From positions 118,025-182,024 of the forward strand of contig NZ_FNGG01000003.1 of the NCBI RefSeq assembly GCF_900102915.1: a DNA stretch of 64,000 nt. Direction: 5' to 3'. The notes beneath the pieces were generated by a model. The model was not told the DNA's origin. It searched no databases and saw only the letters and a program-made list of their open reading frames with translations. Position 1 is the first letter of the stretch. Each line of letters begins with the position of its first letter. Shown here in pieces: positions 20,141 to 28,708 of the stretch. Source of the DNA: Salinimicrobium catena (lineage in GTDB: Bacteria; Bacteroidota; Bacteroidia; Flavobacteriales; Flavobacteriaceae). The position numbers and the translations under genes are program-made.

Positions 20141-20503
20141 CTATGCTTCCAATTTTCTTCCCTGTAATAATCTGCGGGTAATGAAATTCTTCTTTCCAAA
20201 GTAAGTGCTGTGTGCCGCTCCCAGGTTCAAAGTAGTTGTGAATAAACCGGTAAGGATGAACAACAACTGGTAAGGCATGGAGGCGTAAGCCGTGTTAAGG
20301 AAGTAAACGGCGACTCCCACCATTAAAATGGTAAAGAAGAAAGATAGCCATGCATCATGGTCTATGTTCAAAGCTGAAAGTAATTTTGCCAGGAAGGGAT
20401 TTCTCTCCTGATAAAAATCTACAGCCCTATAAGAGGTGATGTATGAATCCAGAAATTTGGAGGCAATTATATCAAAAGAAATAAGTACTACGATCAGATC
20501 CAT
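20141..20503 (-). CDS. Small membrane protein, unknown function
   Basis: 120 residues with about three to four hydrophobic segments and a basic C-terminus (TRRLLQGRKLEA). The first helix includes DIIASKFLDSYITSY and the third loop holds NLGAAHSTYFGKKNF, which is the kind of residue pattern seen in small DUF5658-like proteins. No function assigned. Monocistronic on the minus strand. Confidence 0.6.
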   Translation of the reverse strand: MDLIVVLISFDIIASKFLDSYITSYRAVDFYQERNPFLAKLLSALNIDHDAWLSFFFTILMVGVAVYFLNTAYASMPYQLLFILTGLFTTTLNLGAAHSTYFGKKNFITRRLLQGRKLEA

Positions 20504-20732
20504 GTTTCTTTGGTGGTTATGATTTCGGGACTAAAATACATCTTTATTTTAAAAAACAATGCTTTTTATCGAAAAAAATGGTATTTCACCGAAACAGCCT
20601 TACAATTTGGCACTAGTTTAGGAAGGTTTAACTACTGTTGGCCAGGTAATTCTTACGCTAATATAACGCATTGGAGTTGAAAAAATTTCCCGAAAAGTAA
20701 CTTTCCTGTAAAAATACCTATAAAAGAGTATC

Positions 20733-21282
20733 TCAATAGGAACCGAATATGATCTTTGTGCGGGAGATTCGGCGGTAGAAATCCAGGTCCTTTTTTGTCT
20801 TCCTCGAATATTCCAGAAGTATATCCAGCCCACTCCAGAACAGGAACCATCCTGCGGGTTCAAAGATGATAAGAAGAAGATGAACTGAAAATTCTTCGGG
20901 TTCCTGAAAGGAGATGTACCCGCCAATGACCATGAGAAGAATTCCAAATCCTGCCATTTTTATACCTCTTATCCTACTTTTTTTTCTTTGTAATAAGAGC
21001 TGCTCGTAGCTTCGCGAGAAGATAAGTGGTAAGCGCTCTGCGATCACGGCCTCATGTGCAGAGTTACGTACGGAAGCGGGAAGAAGTAACTGCCACAAAA
21101 AATCCCTGCCCCTGCTTTCCTCACGGATCAGTTTTTTTGCCTGCGCGATAAAATCATCAGAAAGTGCCCTTTTGGAATAGGAGCGGGGATCAAAATCTGA
21201 AAACAGATCATCATAAGAATCAAGCCATACGGTAACCCTGGCCTGTTCTTTCTCTTCCCGAGCAAGTGCAGACTTATCAATC
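20733..21282 (-). CDS. Hypothetical protein with two membrane helices
   Basis: 183 residues starting at a GTG whose first base is 21284. A strong AGGAGG ribosome site lies ten bases upstream, unusual for this phylum, and supports the GTG start. Residues 1-100 are soluble and charged; two hydrophobic segments lie near 108-128 and 133-155; the tail is basic. It follows the DUF1059 gene after 17 bases, so the pair is probably co-transcribed. Function unknown. Confidence 0.6.
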
Positions 21283-21301
21283 ACCTCAGGAAAACCTCCT
21301 T

Positions 21302-21472
21302 TTACTCCTCCCTTATCAAAGCCTGGAGGTCCTTCTGCATTTCTGGCGTAGCCTCGACTCCGTGAACTTCTTTGGCGTGTTGGGCAGCCTGATTCAACAC
21401 CTCTTCATCTGATTTTGCACGGATGACTCCCTCGCAGTCAAAACCCGCATCGCGACAATGTAAACTTCGCAT
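21302..21472 (-). CDS. DUF1059 family small protein
   Basis: 56 residues: starts MRSLHCRDAGFDCEG and continues with VIRAKSDEEVLNQAAQHAKE and HGVEATPEMQ, which match DUF1059 closely, including the two N-terminal cysteines and a conserved His. The family is widespread and uncharacterised, sometimes placed near redox or stress genes. It lies just before the GTG-started membrane protein gene, sharing its stop codon region with the ribosome site of that gene. Confidence 0.85.
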   Translation of the reverse strand: MRSLHCRDAGFDCEGVIRAKSDEEVLNQAAQHAKEVHGVEATPEMQKDLQALIREE

Positions 21473-21606
21473 GATATTCATATTTGATCTTTTAAAAATA
21501 GCCTTCAGCTGCCTTTTTTGGAATGGGGGAAATCCATGCTTTTCCTTCCGAAGTGATCAGGAAATAAGAAATTATGTTCTTATTTTTACAGCAACAGAAT
21601 AAAACT

Positions 21607-22266
21607 ATGGAAGGAGAAGGACCCGTAAAATTTTATCCGCCCAAAGAGGAAAAGTGGAATATCCTTACTCATGGGTTTGGCATTTTGCTCAGCCTGTTGG
21701 CGGCGGTATTGTTATGGATAAGGGCAGCAGAGTTTCAAAGTACAAGGGTCACCCTTACTTTCATGGTCTTTGCCATAAGCCTGCTGCTGCTTTATGCCTC
21801 CTCAACCTTTTACCACAGCGCGAAAGATCCTGTTTGGCGATTCAGGCTTAAAGTGCTGGATCATATTGCCATCTTCATTCTCATAGCCGGCACCTACACG
21901 CCTTTTTCTCTTGTAACCTTAAAAGGAACCACGGGATGGGCCATCTTTGGAGTGGCCTGGGGAATAGCCCTCACAGGTACCATTTTGAAGCTTTTCTTCA
22001 CCGGAAAGTATAAGACCCTTTCTACCATTCTTTACGTGAGCATGGGCTGGATCATCATTGCCGCGATCAAACCTTTACTGGAAAACCTTTCTGTCGGCGG
22101 ACTGTGGTGGTTGTTTGCGGGTGGTCTTTTTTATACCCTTGGCGCCGTCTTGTATAGCATTAACAGATTAAAGTACAATCACGCGCTTTTTCATTTTTTT
22201 GTTCTCTTCGGAAGTTTTTCCCATTTCATGGCGATCTATGAGCATGTTATCCCGCTGAAAAATTGA
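21607..22266 (+). CDS. Hemolysin III family (PAQR-like) membrane protein
   Basis: 219 residues from the ATG at 21607; an upstream in-frame ATG at 21574 adds eleven residues that look untypical. Seven membrane helices. Family marks are NILTHGFGI at the first helix, ASSTFYHS in helix three, LDHIAIFILIAGTYTPF in helix four, and FHFFVLFGSFSHFMAI in the last helix; the Ser/His/Asp/His set is the proposed zinc site. Proteins of this family (YqfA, hemolysin III) have proposed roles in membrane lipid homeostasis. Next genes in the same direction are rhodanese and DUF202. Confidence 0.9.
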   Translation: MEGEGPVKFYPPKEEKWNILTHGFGILLSLLAAVLLWIRAAEFQSTRVTLTFMVFAISLLLLYASSTFYHSAKDPVWRFRLKVLDHIAIFILIAGTYTPFSLVTLKGTTGWAIFGVAWGIALTGTILKLFFTGKYKTLSTILYVSMGWIIIAAIKPLLENLSVGGLWWLFAGGLFYTLGAVLYSINRLKYNHALFHFFVLFGSFSHFMAIYEHVIPLKN

Positions 22267-22315
22267 TATCTTTGGTTTGGTTTTTGTCCCGTTAAGGATT
22301 AAAAAAGGAGCATAT

Positions 22316-22690
22316 ATGAAAAAGATATTAGTGGCGGTAATACTGTTTTTAGGGGTTTCAGCGGCCTTTGCTCAAAGCAGTGCTGAAATTTCGGTGATCG
22401 AAGTTAAAGAATACGATCAAAAGATCAAGAAGAAGGAGGTACAACTGGTAGATGTGCGTACTCCTGAAGAATTTAAAGAGGGCCATATAAAAGGCGCGAG
22501 GAACATAGACTTCTTTTCTGAGGATTTTATAGAGCAGTTCCAGGGAATGGAAAAGAACGAACCCCTCTATATTTACTGCAGAAGCGGAAACCGCAGCGCA
22601 AAAGCGTCAAAAAAACTCTCTAAAGCCGGATTCAAGAAGATCATTGACCTGGAAGGAGGATATAAGGCCTGGGCGGCCGAAAAGAAATAA
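22316..22690 (+). CDS. Exported rhodanese-like protein
   Basis: 124 residues from the ATG at 22316 (the frame extends 13 residues further without signal features). Signal peptide MKKILVAVILFLGVSAAFAQ. One rhodanese domain with VQLVDVRTPEEFKEGHIKGA and the active-site loop YCRSGNRSAKASK, in which Cys carries the persulfide. It probably acts in the periplasm on sulfane sulfur. Its TAA overlaps the ATG of the DUF202 gene by one base, so the two are coupled. Confidence 0.92.
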   Translation: MKKILVAVILFLGVSAAFAQSSAEISVIEVKEYDQKIKKKEVQLVDVRTPEEFKEGHIKGARNIDFFSEDFIEQFQGMEKNEPLYIYCRSGNRSAKASKKLSKAGFKKIIDLEGGYKAWAAEKK

Positions 22691-22956
22691 TGGAGGAAAA
22701 GGAACTAATAACCCGTGACTGGCTGGCAATTGACCGCACGAAAATGGCCAATGAGCGCACCTTCCTGGCTTACCTGCGCACCTTTATGGTGATCCTGGGT
22801 TCTGGGGTAGCCATTTTAAAAGTAGAGGTATTAAAAGATCTTACGGGTCTGGGTTTTTTCTTTATTGCCCTTGCCCCGGTGATCCTTGGTTTCGGGGTAC
22901 TAAGGTTCCTTTACGTGCGTAGGCACATCCATAAATATTACAAAGAAAGAAGCTAA
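22690..22956 (+). CDS. DUF202 family membrane protein
   Basis: 88 residues with the DUF202 start DRTKMANERTFLAYLRTFM and two membrane helices near residues 35-55 and 60-80, ending in a basic tail. Function of the family is unsettled (related to yeast Vtc transmembrane parts). Coupled to the rhodanese gene by overlap; a terminator follows directly. Confidence 0.88.
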   Translation: MEEKELITRDWLAIDRTKMANERTFLAYLRTFMVILGSGVAILKVEVLKDLTGLGFFFIALAPVILGFGVLRFLYVRRHIHKYYKERS

Positions 22957-22987
22957 AGGATCATTCAGTTTGAATGATCCATTTTTA
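22957..22987 (+). terminator. Terminator after the rhodanese-DUF202 pair
   Basis: GGATCATTCA (22958-22967) pairs perfectly with TGAATGATCC (22971-22980) and is followed by ATTTTT. It begins one base after the DUF202 stop. Confidence 0.9.
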
Positions 22988-23017
22988 AAATTGAAGAAGA
23001 TCAGACGGGTAAAAGAT

Positions 23018-23758
23018 CTACTTTTTTACCCGTTTTACTTTTTTGCCCTTCTTTTTGTTTCCTGTCCATTTGATCATGGTAGGAGAAGAGATAAACCACA
23101 GTAGGAATCCGCTGAGTACGGTGATGAGGCCCAATAGGGAAAAAGCCCTGAGTACGAAAGTGTTGAAGTCATCCCGCCCTTCATAATCCATTGTATGGGT
23201 CATCCACAAAAAGTCGAACCAGCGCCAGTCGCGATGCCTCAGAGTCCTGAAGGTTCCGTCGGCAATAGAAACGTAGGCTTTGATATTTTCAGGTGTATCG
23301 TAACTTATTACATAAGCAGGTAGCGGTCCGCCACGGTATTCGTGGTGATTTCCGGTAGTGGTGATCTTTTCGATCCCCTCTACCTCAAGCCCTTCCATCA
23401 TGTTCTTTTCAGCAATTAACATGGCTTCAGCTTCTGTCAACTCTTTCTTCATTTCTCCCGTACGGGCATTGTGAAGCATGCTGTGGTTGATCCAGTAGTA
23501 AGGTTCTCCCGCGATCTCCTTCAGCTGTAAAGAATGCACCTCCATGCCTGTCGCTTCTGAAGGACTTACCAGCCCTTCAAAATTTAAAGGTGTCATTTCC
23601 GCATTCCGAAATTGGTCCCCGTGTATCTCATCAATGTCGGTCCAGCTGAAGTACAGTCCACTGATGGTCCACATTAAGAATTGGATCCCGATGAAGAGTC
23701 CCAGGTAACGATGGGTCTTTCTTATTTTTGAAGCTGTTTGTCTCTTAACTATAGGCAT
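23018..23758 (-). CDS. PepSY domain-containing membrane protein
   Basis: 246 residues. An N-terminal helix (RKTHRYLGLFIGIQFLMWTISG) and a C-terminal helix (FSLLGLITVLSGFLLWF) bracket a periplasmic PepSY-like region. Shorter than the two PepSY reductases of the iron block and lacking their middle helices. It ends with a lysine-rich tail. Role unknown; electron transfer or peptidase inhibition have been proposed for the family. It has no obvious partner gene; nadB lies 85 bases upstream of its start. Confidence 0.8.
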   Translation of the reverse strand: MPIVKRQTASKIRKTHRYLGLFIGIQFLMWTISGLYFSWTDIDEIHGDQFRNAEMTPLNFEGLVSPSEATGMEVHSLQLKEIAGEPYYWINHSMLHNARTGEMKKELTEAEAMLIAEKNMMEGLEVEGIEKITTTGNHHEYRGGPLPAYVISYDTPENIKAYVSIADGTFRTLRHRDWRWFDFLWMTHTMDYEGRDDFNTFVLRAFSLLGLITVLSGFLLWFISSPTMIKWTGNKKKGKKVKRVKK

Positions 23759-23843
23759 TTTGGGGGCTTATTTGTAAAGCAGCAAGTATAGCATATTCTT
23801 TCCTAAAAAGAAGCCTTCTGCATCAAAAAATCCCCTTTCAATT

Positions 23844-25379
23844 TTACATTACAGGATCGGGCAAATTTTTTCGCATTTTGGAGTGATGATCTATGGCCTG
23901 GTCAAGGATGATGATGGCAGTGCATACCATGTTCCTCAATTCATAAAAAGCGGTAGTACCTGTATTGAAAGGCGGATAATGATCAATAATATCTTTTAGT
24001 TCTTCCAGCTGTTCAAGGGCTTCTTTTTTATCCCTTTTACCGGAGGCGTGAACAAGATCGTAGGTCATGACCTCATTGAGCCTTTGTCTAAGGCTTTCAA
24101 TGATCTCGTCATCAGCTTCGTGTTCCCAGGTCAGGATCTCGGGCTGTATCTCGTTCTTTGGCTCTTTGATCTCGTCGAGTTCTTGCACGACCGATTCAAA
24201 TGCCTGGTGCGAATATACCAGCGCTTCCAACAGCGAATTCGATGCCAGCCGGTTGGCACCGTGAAGTCCGGTATTGGCGCATTCTCCTGAAGCGAAGAGG
24301 TTGGAGATCGAGGTGCGGGCATTCTGATCCACATCGATTCCGCCGCACTGATAGTGAGCCGCGGGAACAATGGGTATTAGATCTGTTTTGAGGTTCAATC
24401 CAATTCTCTGACAGTAGGCGACTATGGTAGGAAATTCATTCTGAAAAGCCTCAAAGTTCAGGTGCCGGCAATCCAGAAATGCATGACTTTCGCCTGAAGT
24501 TTTCAGTTCCCTTACAATGGCTTCGGAAACTATATCCCGGGTTGCCAGTTCTCCGCGGGTATCGGTTTTAAAGAGGAAGCGATTGCCGTTATGGTTCACA
24601 ATATAGGCGCCAAATCCGCGTACGGCTTCTGAGAGCAGGAACAGAGGATGTTTTCCCTCTTCAAAAAGTGCGGTTGGGTGAAACTGTATGAAGTTCATGT
24701 TGCTCACCCGAGCCCCGGCCCTTACAGCCATGGCCACACCATCGGCGGTCGCTACCGACGGATTGGTGGTATTCTGAAAGATCATTCCGCTGCCCCCGGT
24801 AGCCAAAAAGGTGACCCTGGAAGAGATGTTGATCTGCTGCCGCGAAGTTTTATCCAGCACTTTTACCCCTGTACAGGTCTTGTTGCAATTTTCTTCCAGA
24901 AGCAGGTCGATGACGAAATATTTATCGGTAAATATGATGTTAGCCAAGGAGGCTGCTTTTTTCAGCAGTTTGCGTTCCAGTTCGAGACCTGTCAGGTCTT
25001 TATGGTGCACTATCCGGCGTTGTGAATGCCCGCCTTCGAGGCCTAAAGCCAGTCCTCCTTCCTTGTCGGCATCAAAAGAAGTTCCCCAGGAAATAAGTTC
25101 AGATAATCGCTCAGGAGCCTGTGAAACCACCATTTCTACCACCTTACGATCATTAAGGCCTCTGCCGGCCTTGAGGGTATCCTGTACATGTTGTTCAAAA
25201 CTGTCACGAACCCGGTCAAGCACCACGGCAATGCCTCCCTGGGCCTGGGCGGTATTGCAGGTATCATTGCTGCTCTTGGTAAGAACGGTGACACTGCTTT
25301 CTGGCCGAGCCTGCGCGATCTTTATGGCAAATGACAAACCAGCGATCCCTGATCCTATTACCAGTACGTCTGTTCTCAT
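23844..25379 (-). CDS. nadB: L-aspartate oxidase
   Basis: 511 residues from the ATG at 25379, one base after the nadA stop; this start gives the correct flavin motif at the N-terminus (DVLVIGSGIAGLSFAI). Further family marks are TAQAQGGIAVVL, the FAD-linked HHKDLTGLELE region, QFHPTALF and GANRLASNSLLEALVY. It oxidises L-aspartate to iminoaspartate for NAD synthesis. It forms an operon with nadA and an Rrf2 regulator. nadC is not in the window. Confidence 0.97.
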   Translation of the reverse strand: MRTDVLVIGSGIAGLSFAIKIAQARPESSVTVLTKSSNDTCNTAQAQGGIAVVLDRVRDSFEQHVQDTLKAGRGLNDRKVVEMVVSQAPERLSELISWGTSFDADKEGGLALGLEGGHSQRRIVHHKDLTGLELERKLLKKAASLANIIFTDKYFVIDLLLEENCNKTCTGVKVLDKTSRQQINISSRVTFLATGGSGMIFQNTTNPSVATADGVAMAVRAGARVSNMNFIQFHPTALFEEGKHPLFLLSEAVRGFGAYIVNHNGNRFLFKTDTRGELATRDIVSEAIVRELKTSGESHAFLDCRHLNFEAFQNEFPTIVAYCQRIGLNLKTDLIPIVPAAHYQCGGIDVDQNARTSISNLFASGECANTGLHGANRLASNSLLEALVYSHQAFESVVQELDEIKEPKNEIQPEILTWEHEADDEIIESLRQRLNEVMTYDLVHASGKRDKKEALEQLEELKDIIDHYPPFNTGTTAFYELRNMVCTAIIILDQAIDHHSKMRKNLPDPVM

Positions 25380-25380
25380 A

Positions 25381-26328
25381 TTATGACAGTTCAAGCATTC
25401 GTTTGATGGGCAAATGGGCTTTTTCCATTAGGGCTTCCTCAAGAAGGATCTCCGGATCCTCGTTCTTAAGACAGTTATATAATTTCTGAAGCGTGTTCAT
25501 TTTCATAAAAGCACACTCACTGCAGGCGCAGGTGTTATCCTCTTTTGCAGGGGCTGGGATCAGTGTTTTATTGGGAACATCTTTTTGCATCTGGTGCAGG
25601 ATTCCCGCTTCTGTTGCTACGATGAATTTATCATGCTCACTGTTCCTTACGAAATTCAGCATTCCTGAAGTAGATCCTATGTAGTTCGCTACTTTGAGGA
25701 TATGCTCTTCAGACTCGGGGTGGGCAATGATCATGGCCGAAGGATGTTCCTTGTAAAGTTCGAGCAGTTTGTCAAGGGAAAAAGCTTCGTGTACCAGGCA
25801 GGCCCCATCCCACAGCAGCATTTTTCTGCCGGTTTTCTTCATCAGGTAACTGCCCAGGTTCTTGTCTGGTGCAAAAATGATCTCCTTATCCTTCGAAATG
25901 GAATTGATGATCTTTTCAGCATTAGATGAGGTGCAGACAATGTCGCTGAGGGTTTTGATCTCTGCCGAACAATTGATGTAGGTGACCACGACGTGATCTG
26001 GATACTGTTCCTTCAGTTTTCTGAAAGCCTCAGGCGGACAACTATCTGCCAGGGAACAGCCGGCCTTGAGGTCTGGCAATAATACTCTCTTTGAGGGGTT
26101 AAGTATCTTCGCCGTTTCGGCCATGAAATGTACGCCCGCAAAAACGATGATTTCGGCCTCGGTTTCCGCTGCTTTTCGTGCCAGTTCCAGGCTGTCCCCG
26201 ATAAAATCGGCAATTTCCTGTATTTCAGGTTCCTGGTAATAGTGCGCCAGGATCACAGCGTTCTTTTCTTTTTTTAATTTTTTTACCTGCTCCTGCAGAT
26301 TTAACTTTCGGTCTGTCGTTAATTCCAT
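25381..26328 (-). CDS. nadA: Quinolinate synthase
   Basis: 315 residues. Three 4Fe-4S cluster cysteines are visible: in [11 protein letters not shown] near residue 92, in a CTSSNAEK segment region near residue 132, and in the CACSECAFM segment near residue 270. [10 protein letters not shown] at the start is the substrate-binding His-Tyr region. It condenses iminoaspartate with dihydroxyacetone phosphate to quinolinate. Operon order is Rrf2, nadA, nadB, with 20 bases between the regulator and nadA. Confidence 0.97.
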   Translation of the reverse strand: MELTTDRKLNLQEQVKKLKKEKNAVILAHYYQEPEIQEIADFIGDSLELARKAAETEAEIIVFAGVHFMAETAKILNPSKRVLLPDLKAGCSLADSCPPEAFRKLKEQYPDHVVVTYINCSAEIKTLSDIVCTSSNAEKIINSISKDKEIIFAPDKNLGSYLMKKTGRKMLLWDGACLVHEAFSLDKLLELYKEHPSAMIIAHPESEEHILKVANYIGSTSGMLNFVRNSEHDKFIVATEAGILHQMQKDVPNKTLIPAPAKEDNTCACSECAFMKMNTLQKLYNCLKNEDPEILLEEALMEKAHLPIKRMLELS

Positions 26329-26348
26329 CTACTGTTTTAACCCGTGTA

Positions 26349-26783
26349 TTAGACTTTTAAAAATGTTTCTCCCGAGATAAGCCCCGAGGTGAGATCTTTA
26401 AGATTCGTATTTTCCACTATTTCCTGCAATCCTGTGCGCACCGGTTTGAACCGGGAATGAAAGGGGCAGGGGTGTTCTTCTGAGCAATCTGAAAGTCCCA
26501 GGCTACATCTTTTATATACGGTGTCCCCGTCAATGGCCACCACGATCTGTGATACTTTTATCTCGGTCATTTTTTCGGGCAGCACATGAAAGCCGCCATG
26601 AGCTCCCTTGGTGGAGGTAATAATGCCGCTTCGGGATAACTTTTGAAGGGTCTTGGCCGTAAAAGCTTCGGGGGAATCTATTTCCCGGGCTATTTGCTTC
26701 AAACTCACCCGGTTTCCTTTTTCAGATTCCGAGGCGATAAAAACAGTGGCCCGTATCGCGTATTCACATGCTTTTGAAAACAT
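26349..26783 (-). CDS. Rrf2 family regulator of the nadAB operon
   Basis: 144 residues, first gene of the nadA-nadB unit. N-terminal winged helix (SKACEYAIRATVFIA, GAHGGFHV wing). Three cysteines in KRCSLGLSDCSEEHPCPFHS near residues 91-106 sit where NsrR/IscR-type members bind an Fe-S cluster. Since NadA is itself an Fe-S enzyme sensitive to oxygen and nitric oxide, a cluster-sensing regulator in the same operon makes sense. A palindrome overlaps its promoter (26808-26837), so it probably controls itself and the operon. The link is inference from position. Confidence 0.9.
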   Translation of the reverse strand: MFSKACEYAIRATVFIASESEKGNRVSLKQIAREIDSPEAFTAKTLQKLSRSGIITSTKGAHGGFHVLPEKMTEIKVSQIVVAIDGDTVYKRCSLGLSDCSEEHPCPFHSRFKPVRTGLQEIVENTNLKDLTSGLISGETFLKV

Positions 26784-26807
26784 TTTTTCTTACTTCGGTT
26801 ACAGGTC

Positions 26808-26837
26808 CAAAATTAAGGACCGGTTTATCCTTATTTT
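26808..26837 (-). promoter_or_regulatory. Promoter with overlapping palindrome upstream of Rrf2-nadAB
   Basis: On the minus strand a perfect -7 box TAATTTTG lies at 26815-26808, 25 bases before the start codon. The palindrome TAAGGA-N8-TCCTTA (26814-26833) covers the spacer and runs into the -7 box; flanking A/T tracts extend its symmetry. No good TTTG box is found at the usual spacing. Confidence 0.55.
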
Positions 26838-27008
26838 ATGACCAAGGTCAGTTCGTCAGAAATTCCTTCCGAAGAAATTAAACAGGGGGGTAAATGGCTA
26901 AAAGTGAGGTGTAAAAATCTTTTTTGAAAAATATTTCTAAGTTGACCACCGTCATAGTATTCCTAAAAATGCTTTGGGAAATTTGGGTTCTCAAAATGCT
27001 TTTGAAGA

Positions 27009-27353
27009 ATGTTAAACCATTTGAAGAGATTGATCGACCTGGTGGAGCAGGGAGATGCCGGCTCTATACATGCTGACAAATGTCTTGAGGAGATCTACAG
27101 CGAACTGAAGAAATATGGTATGATAATGGAAAGTGAGGGCAGGATCTTTTTTACCGATAAAGGCAATGAAGCCCGGCTTAAGGGCTTACAAATAGGAATA
27201 GAACAATTGAAACTCGAAGAAGAAATGATCGATCTTTCTGAAAAGAAAGGCCGATTGGGAAGTACTTTTTTCTTTATAAGTCTTTTCCTGTTTTTGGTGA
27301 CCCTGACATTATTTTTAATGATGGATTTTACTACTTACAGTTTATGGGGTTAA
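27009..27353 (+). CDS. Winged-helix protein with C-terminal membrane anchor, second copy
   Basis: 114 residues. Residues 1-60 form a winged helix with the wing YGMIMESEGRIFFTDKGNE, followed by a charged amphipathic helix (EQLKLEEEMIDLSEK) and one hydrophobic segment at about 87-108. Same design and similar wing as the protein at 795-1136, so the two are probably paralogs. Function unknown. A 29-residue single-helix membrane peptide follows in the same direction. Confidence 0.65.
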   Translation: MLNHLKRLIDLVEQGDAGSIHADKCLEEIYSELKKYGMIMESEGRIFFTDKGNEARLKGLQIGIEQLKLEEEMIDLSEKKGRLGSTFFFISLFLFLVTLTLFLMMDFTTYSLWG

Positions 27354-27390
27354 TTCACACCTGGATGCCTCCGTAATTCTTAATGTTATC

Positions 27391-27480
27391 ATGGAGTACA
27401 AAATTTACATAGCCGGAGGAATTTTAACCGTTGTAGCCGTTACCCTCTACTGGATCTTTGTGAACAGGAACAGTAAATAA
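27391..27480 (+). CDS. 29-residue single-helix membrane peptide
   Basis: ATG at 27391, stop at 27478-27480. The peptide is one hydrophobic segment (IYIAGGILTVVAVTLYWIFV) with short charged ends (MEYK and NRNSK), the usual look of a bacterial small membrane protein. It lies 37 bases after the winged-helix membrane protein gene on the same strand and may be part of its transcript. No homolog recognised. Confidence 0.5.
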   Translation: MEYKIYIAGGILTVVAVTLYWIFVNRNSK

Positions 27481-27483
27481 AAA

Positions 27484-28476
27484 CTACTTTTTAAACGCTA
27501 TCTTCCATATTCCCCGCACTTCATTCTCTGAGTAGCCGGTGGCTTTGTCCTGCGGATATAGTTTGAGGATCTTTTCCTTTACCGCAAATTCCATCTCCTC
27601 CTGTTTTCCGTGGCACTGCAGACACAGGGTATTGGTGACCAACGGATAATAGAACTCCACACTGTCCCTTTTCATCTTTAGGACAGGTTGCGGATCCTTG
27701 CCTGCGGATATTTCTCTTTTAAAGACTTCAATTATCGCTTTTTCTTCGGAATTAGCTGAGTTCACCGGATTGCGGTTCCTGTCTGAAACCCGCTGTACAG
27801 AAGCATCGAATTTATTGGCTACACTGTCGGTAAGCGGAATGGCCTGCAGGTTACAGAATTCCAGGGCTTCTAAAGTGCCGTTTTTTTGGATCTCTCTCAT
27901 GAGATTTTGCCCCAGGAGTTGGTGGGCTTCCATGGCTATTTTGATGCCTTTTTCCTCATATTGTGTACGGCTGCTTTGCCCCTGAGCATTTGATCGCCGG
28001 CCCTGCTGTCGATAAATGCCTTTTCCGGGCCCGGCTTTCCAGTGCTCGGCAAACCATTCCGGCTCTTCTACCTGGTGATCATATAAATACTCCGCGATCT
28101 GTTCTACAGAATTTTCCGGAAAGTTTTGAAGCGGCATGGTACCGAAGCGGGCCACAGCACCGGGTATTTTTGCTTTTCCTGCGAAAGGATCTTCAACAAA
28201 GGAGACAATAGCCTTAATGAACTCTCCTTTTGAAGGCTGGTCGAGCAGGTAATGTGCTTTTATGGCTGCCATGGGCGGAGCGATCATTTCGTCCATCGCG
28301 GCAGTAGGGCTGTGGCACACGTAACACTGTGTCTCCATCAGCTCTTTCCCCGGGTGTTCCTGTAAATTGCCTGCAGCCTTTTCCTGGATGGGAACATAGA
28401 CTGCGGAAAGCTTCTCGTCCCTAAGGCAACTTCCGAGAACCAGGATCAAAAGCAGGTAAACAACCGAATTTTGCAT
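27484..28476 (-). CDS. Lipoprotein with cytochrome c and Tll0287-like (DUF3365) heme domains
   Basis: 330 residues. Lipoprotein signal ends at the Cys in LVLGSCLRD. The N-terminal domain is cytochrome c-like with CYVCH near residue 52 and candidate axial methionines in MIAPPM and FGTMPLQNF. The C-terminal domain (about 175-330) is DUF3365/Tll0287-like with the heme site CLQCHGK near residue 289. Two heme c sites on one periplasmic lipoprotein suggest electron transfer or gas/redox sensing. Monocistronic. Confidence 0.85.
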   Translation of the reverse strand: MQNSVVYLLLILVLGSCLRDEKLSAVYVPIQEKAAGNLQEHPGKELMETQCYVCHSPTAAMDEMIAPPMAAIKAHYLLDQPSKGEFIKAIVSFVEDPFAGKAKIPGAVARFGTMPLQNFPENSVEQIAEYLYDHQVEEPEWFAEHWKAGPGKGIYRQQGRRSNAQGQSSRTQYEEKGIKIAMEAHQLLGQNLMREIQKNGTLEALEFCNLQAIPLTDSVANKFDASVQRVSDRNRNPVNSANSEEKAIIEVFKREISAGKDPQPVLKMKRDSVEFYYPLVTNTLCLQCHGKQEEMEFAVKEKILKLYPQDKATGYSENEVRGIWKIAFKK

Positions 28477-28708
28477 GGTGTCTCTATTTTTCTGAAATCC
28501 AATTTAGCTCTTTTAGCAGTAGAAAAGAATGCGATCGGTCATGCTTCAGAATCAAAAAAAACCAATTAAACTTGTGTTTTTCAGTCTTTTATAAGAAGTG
28601 TGGCATAATTGATGAACGAAAATAGCTGCAGAAACGTTCTGACTAAAGACCAAGAAGGTTATATGAAATGAACGTTCAGATTTTTTGACTGATTGAAAAA
28701 GAAAATAT

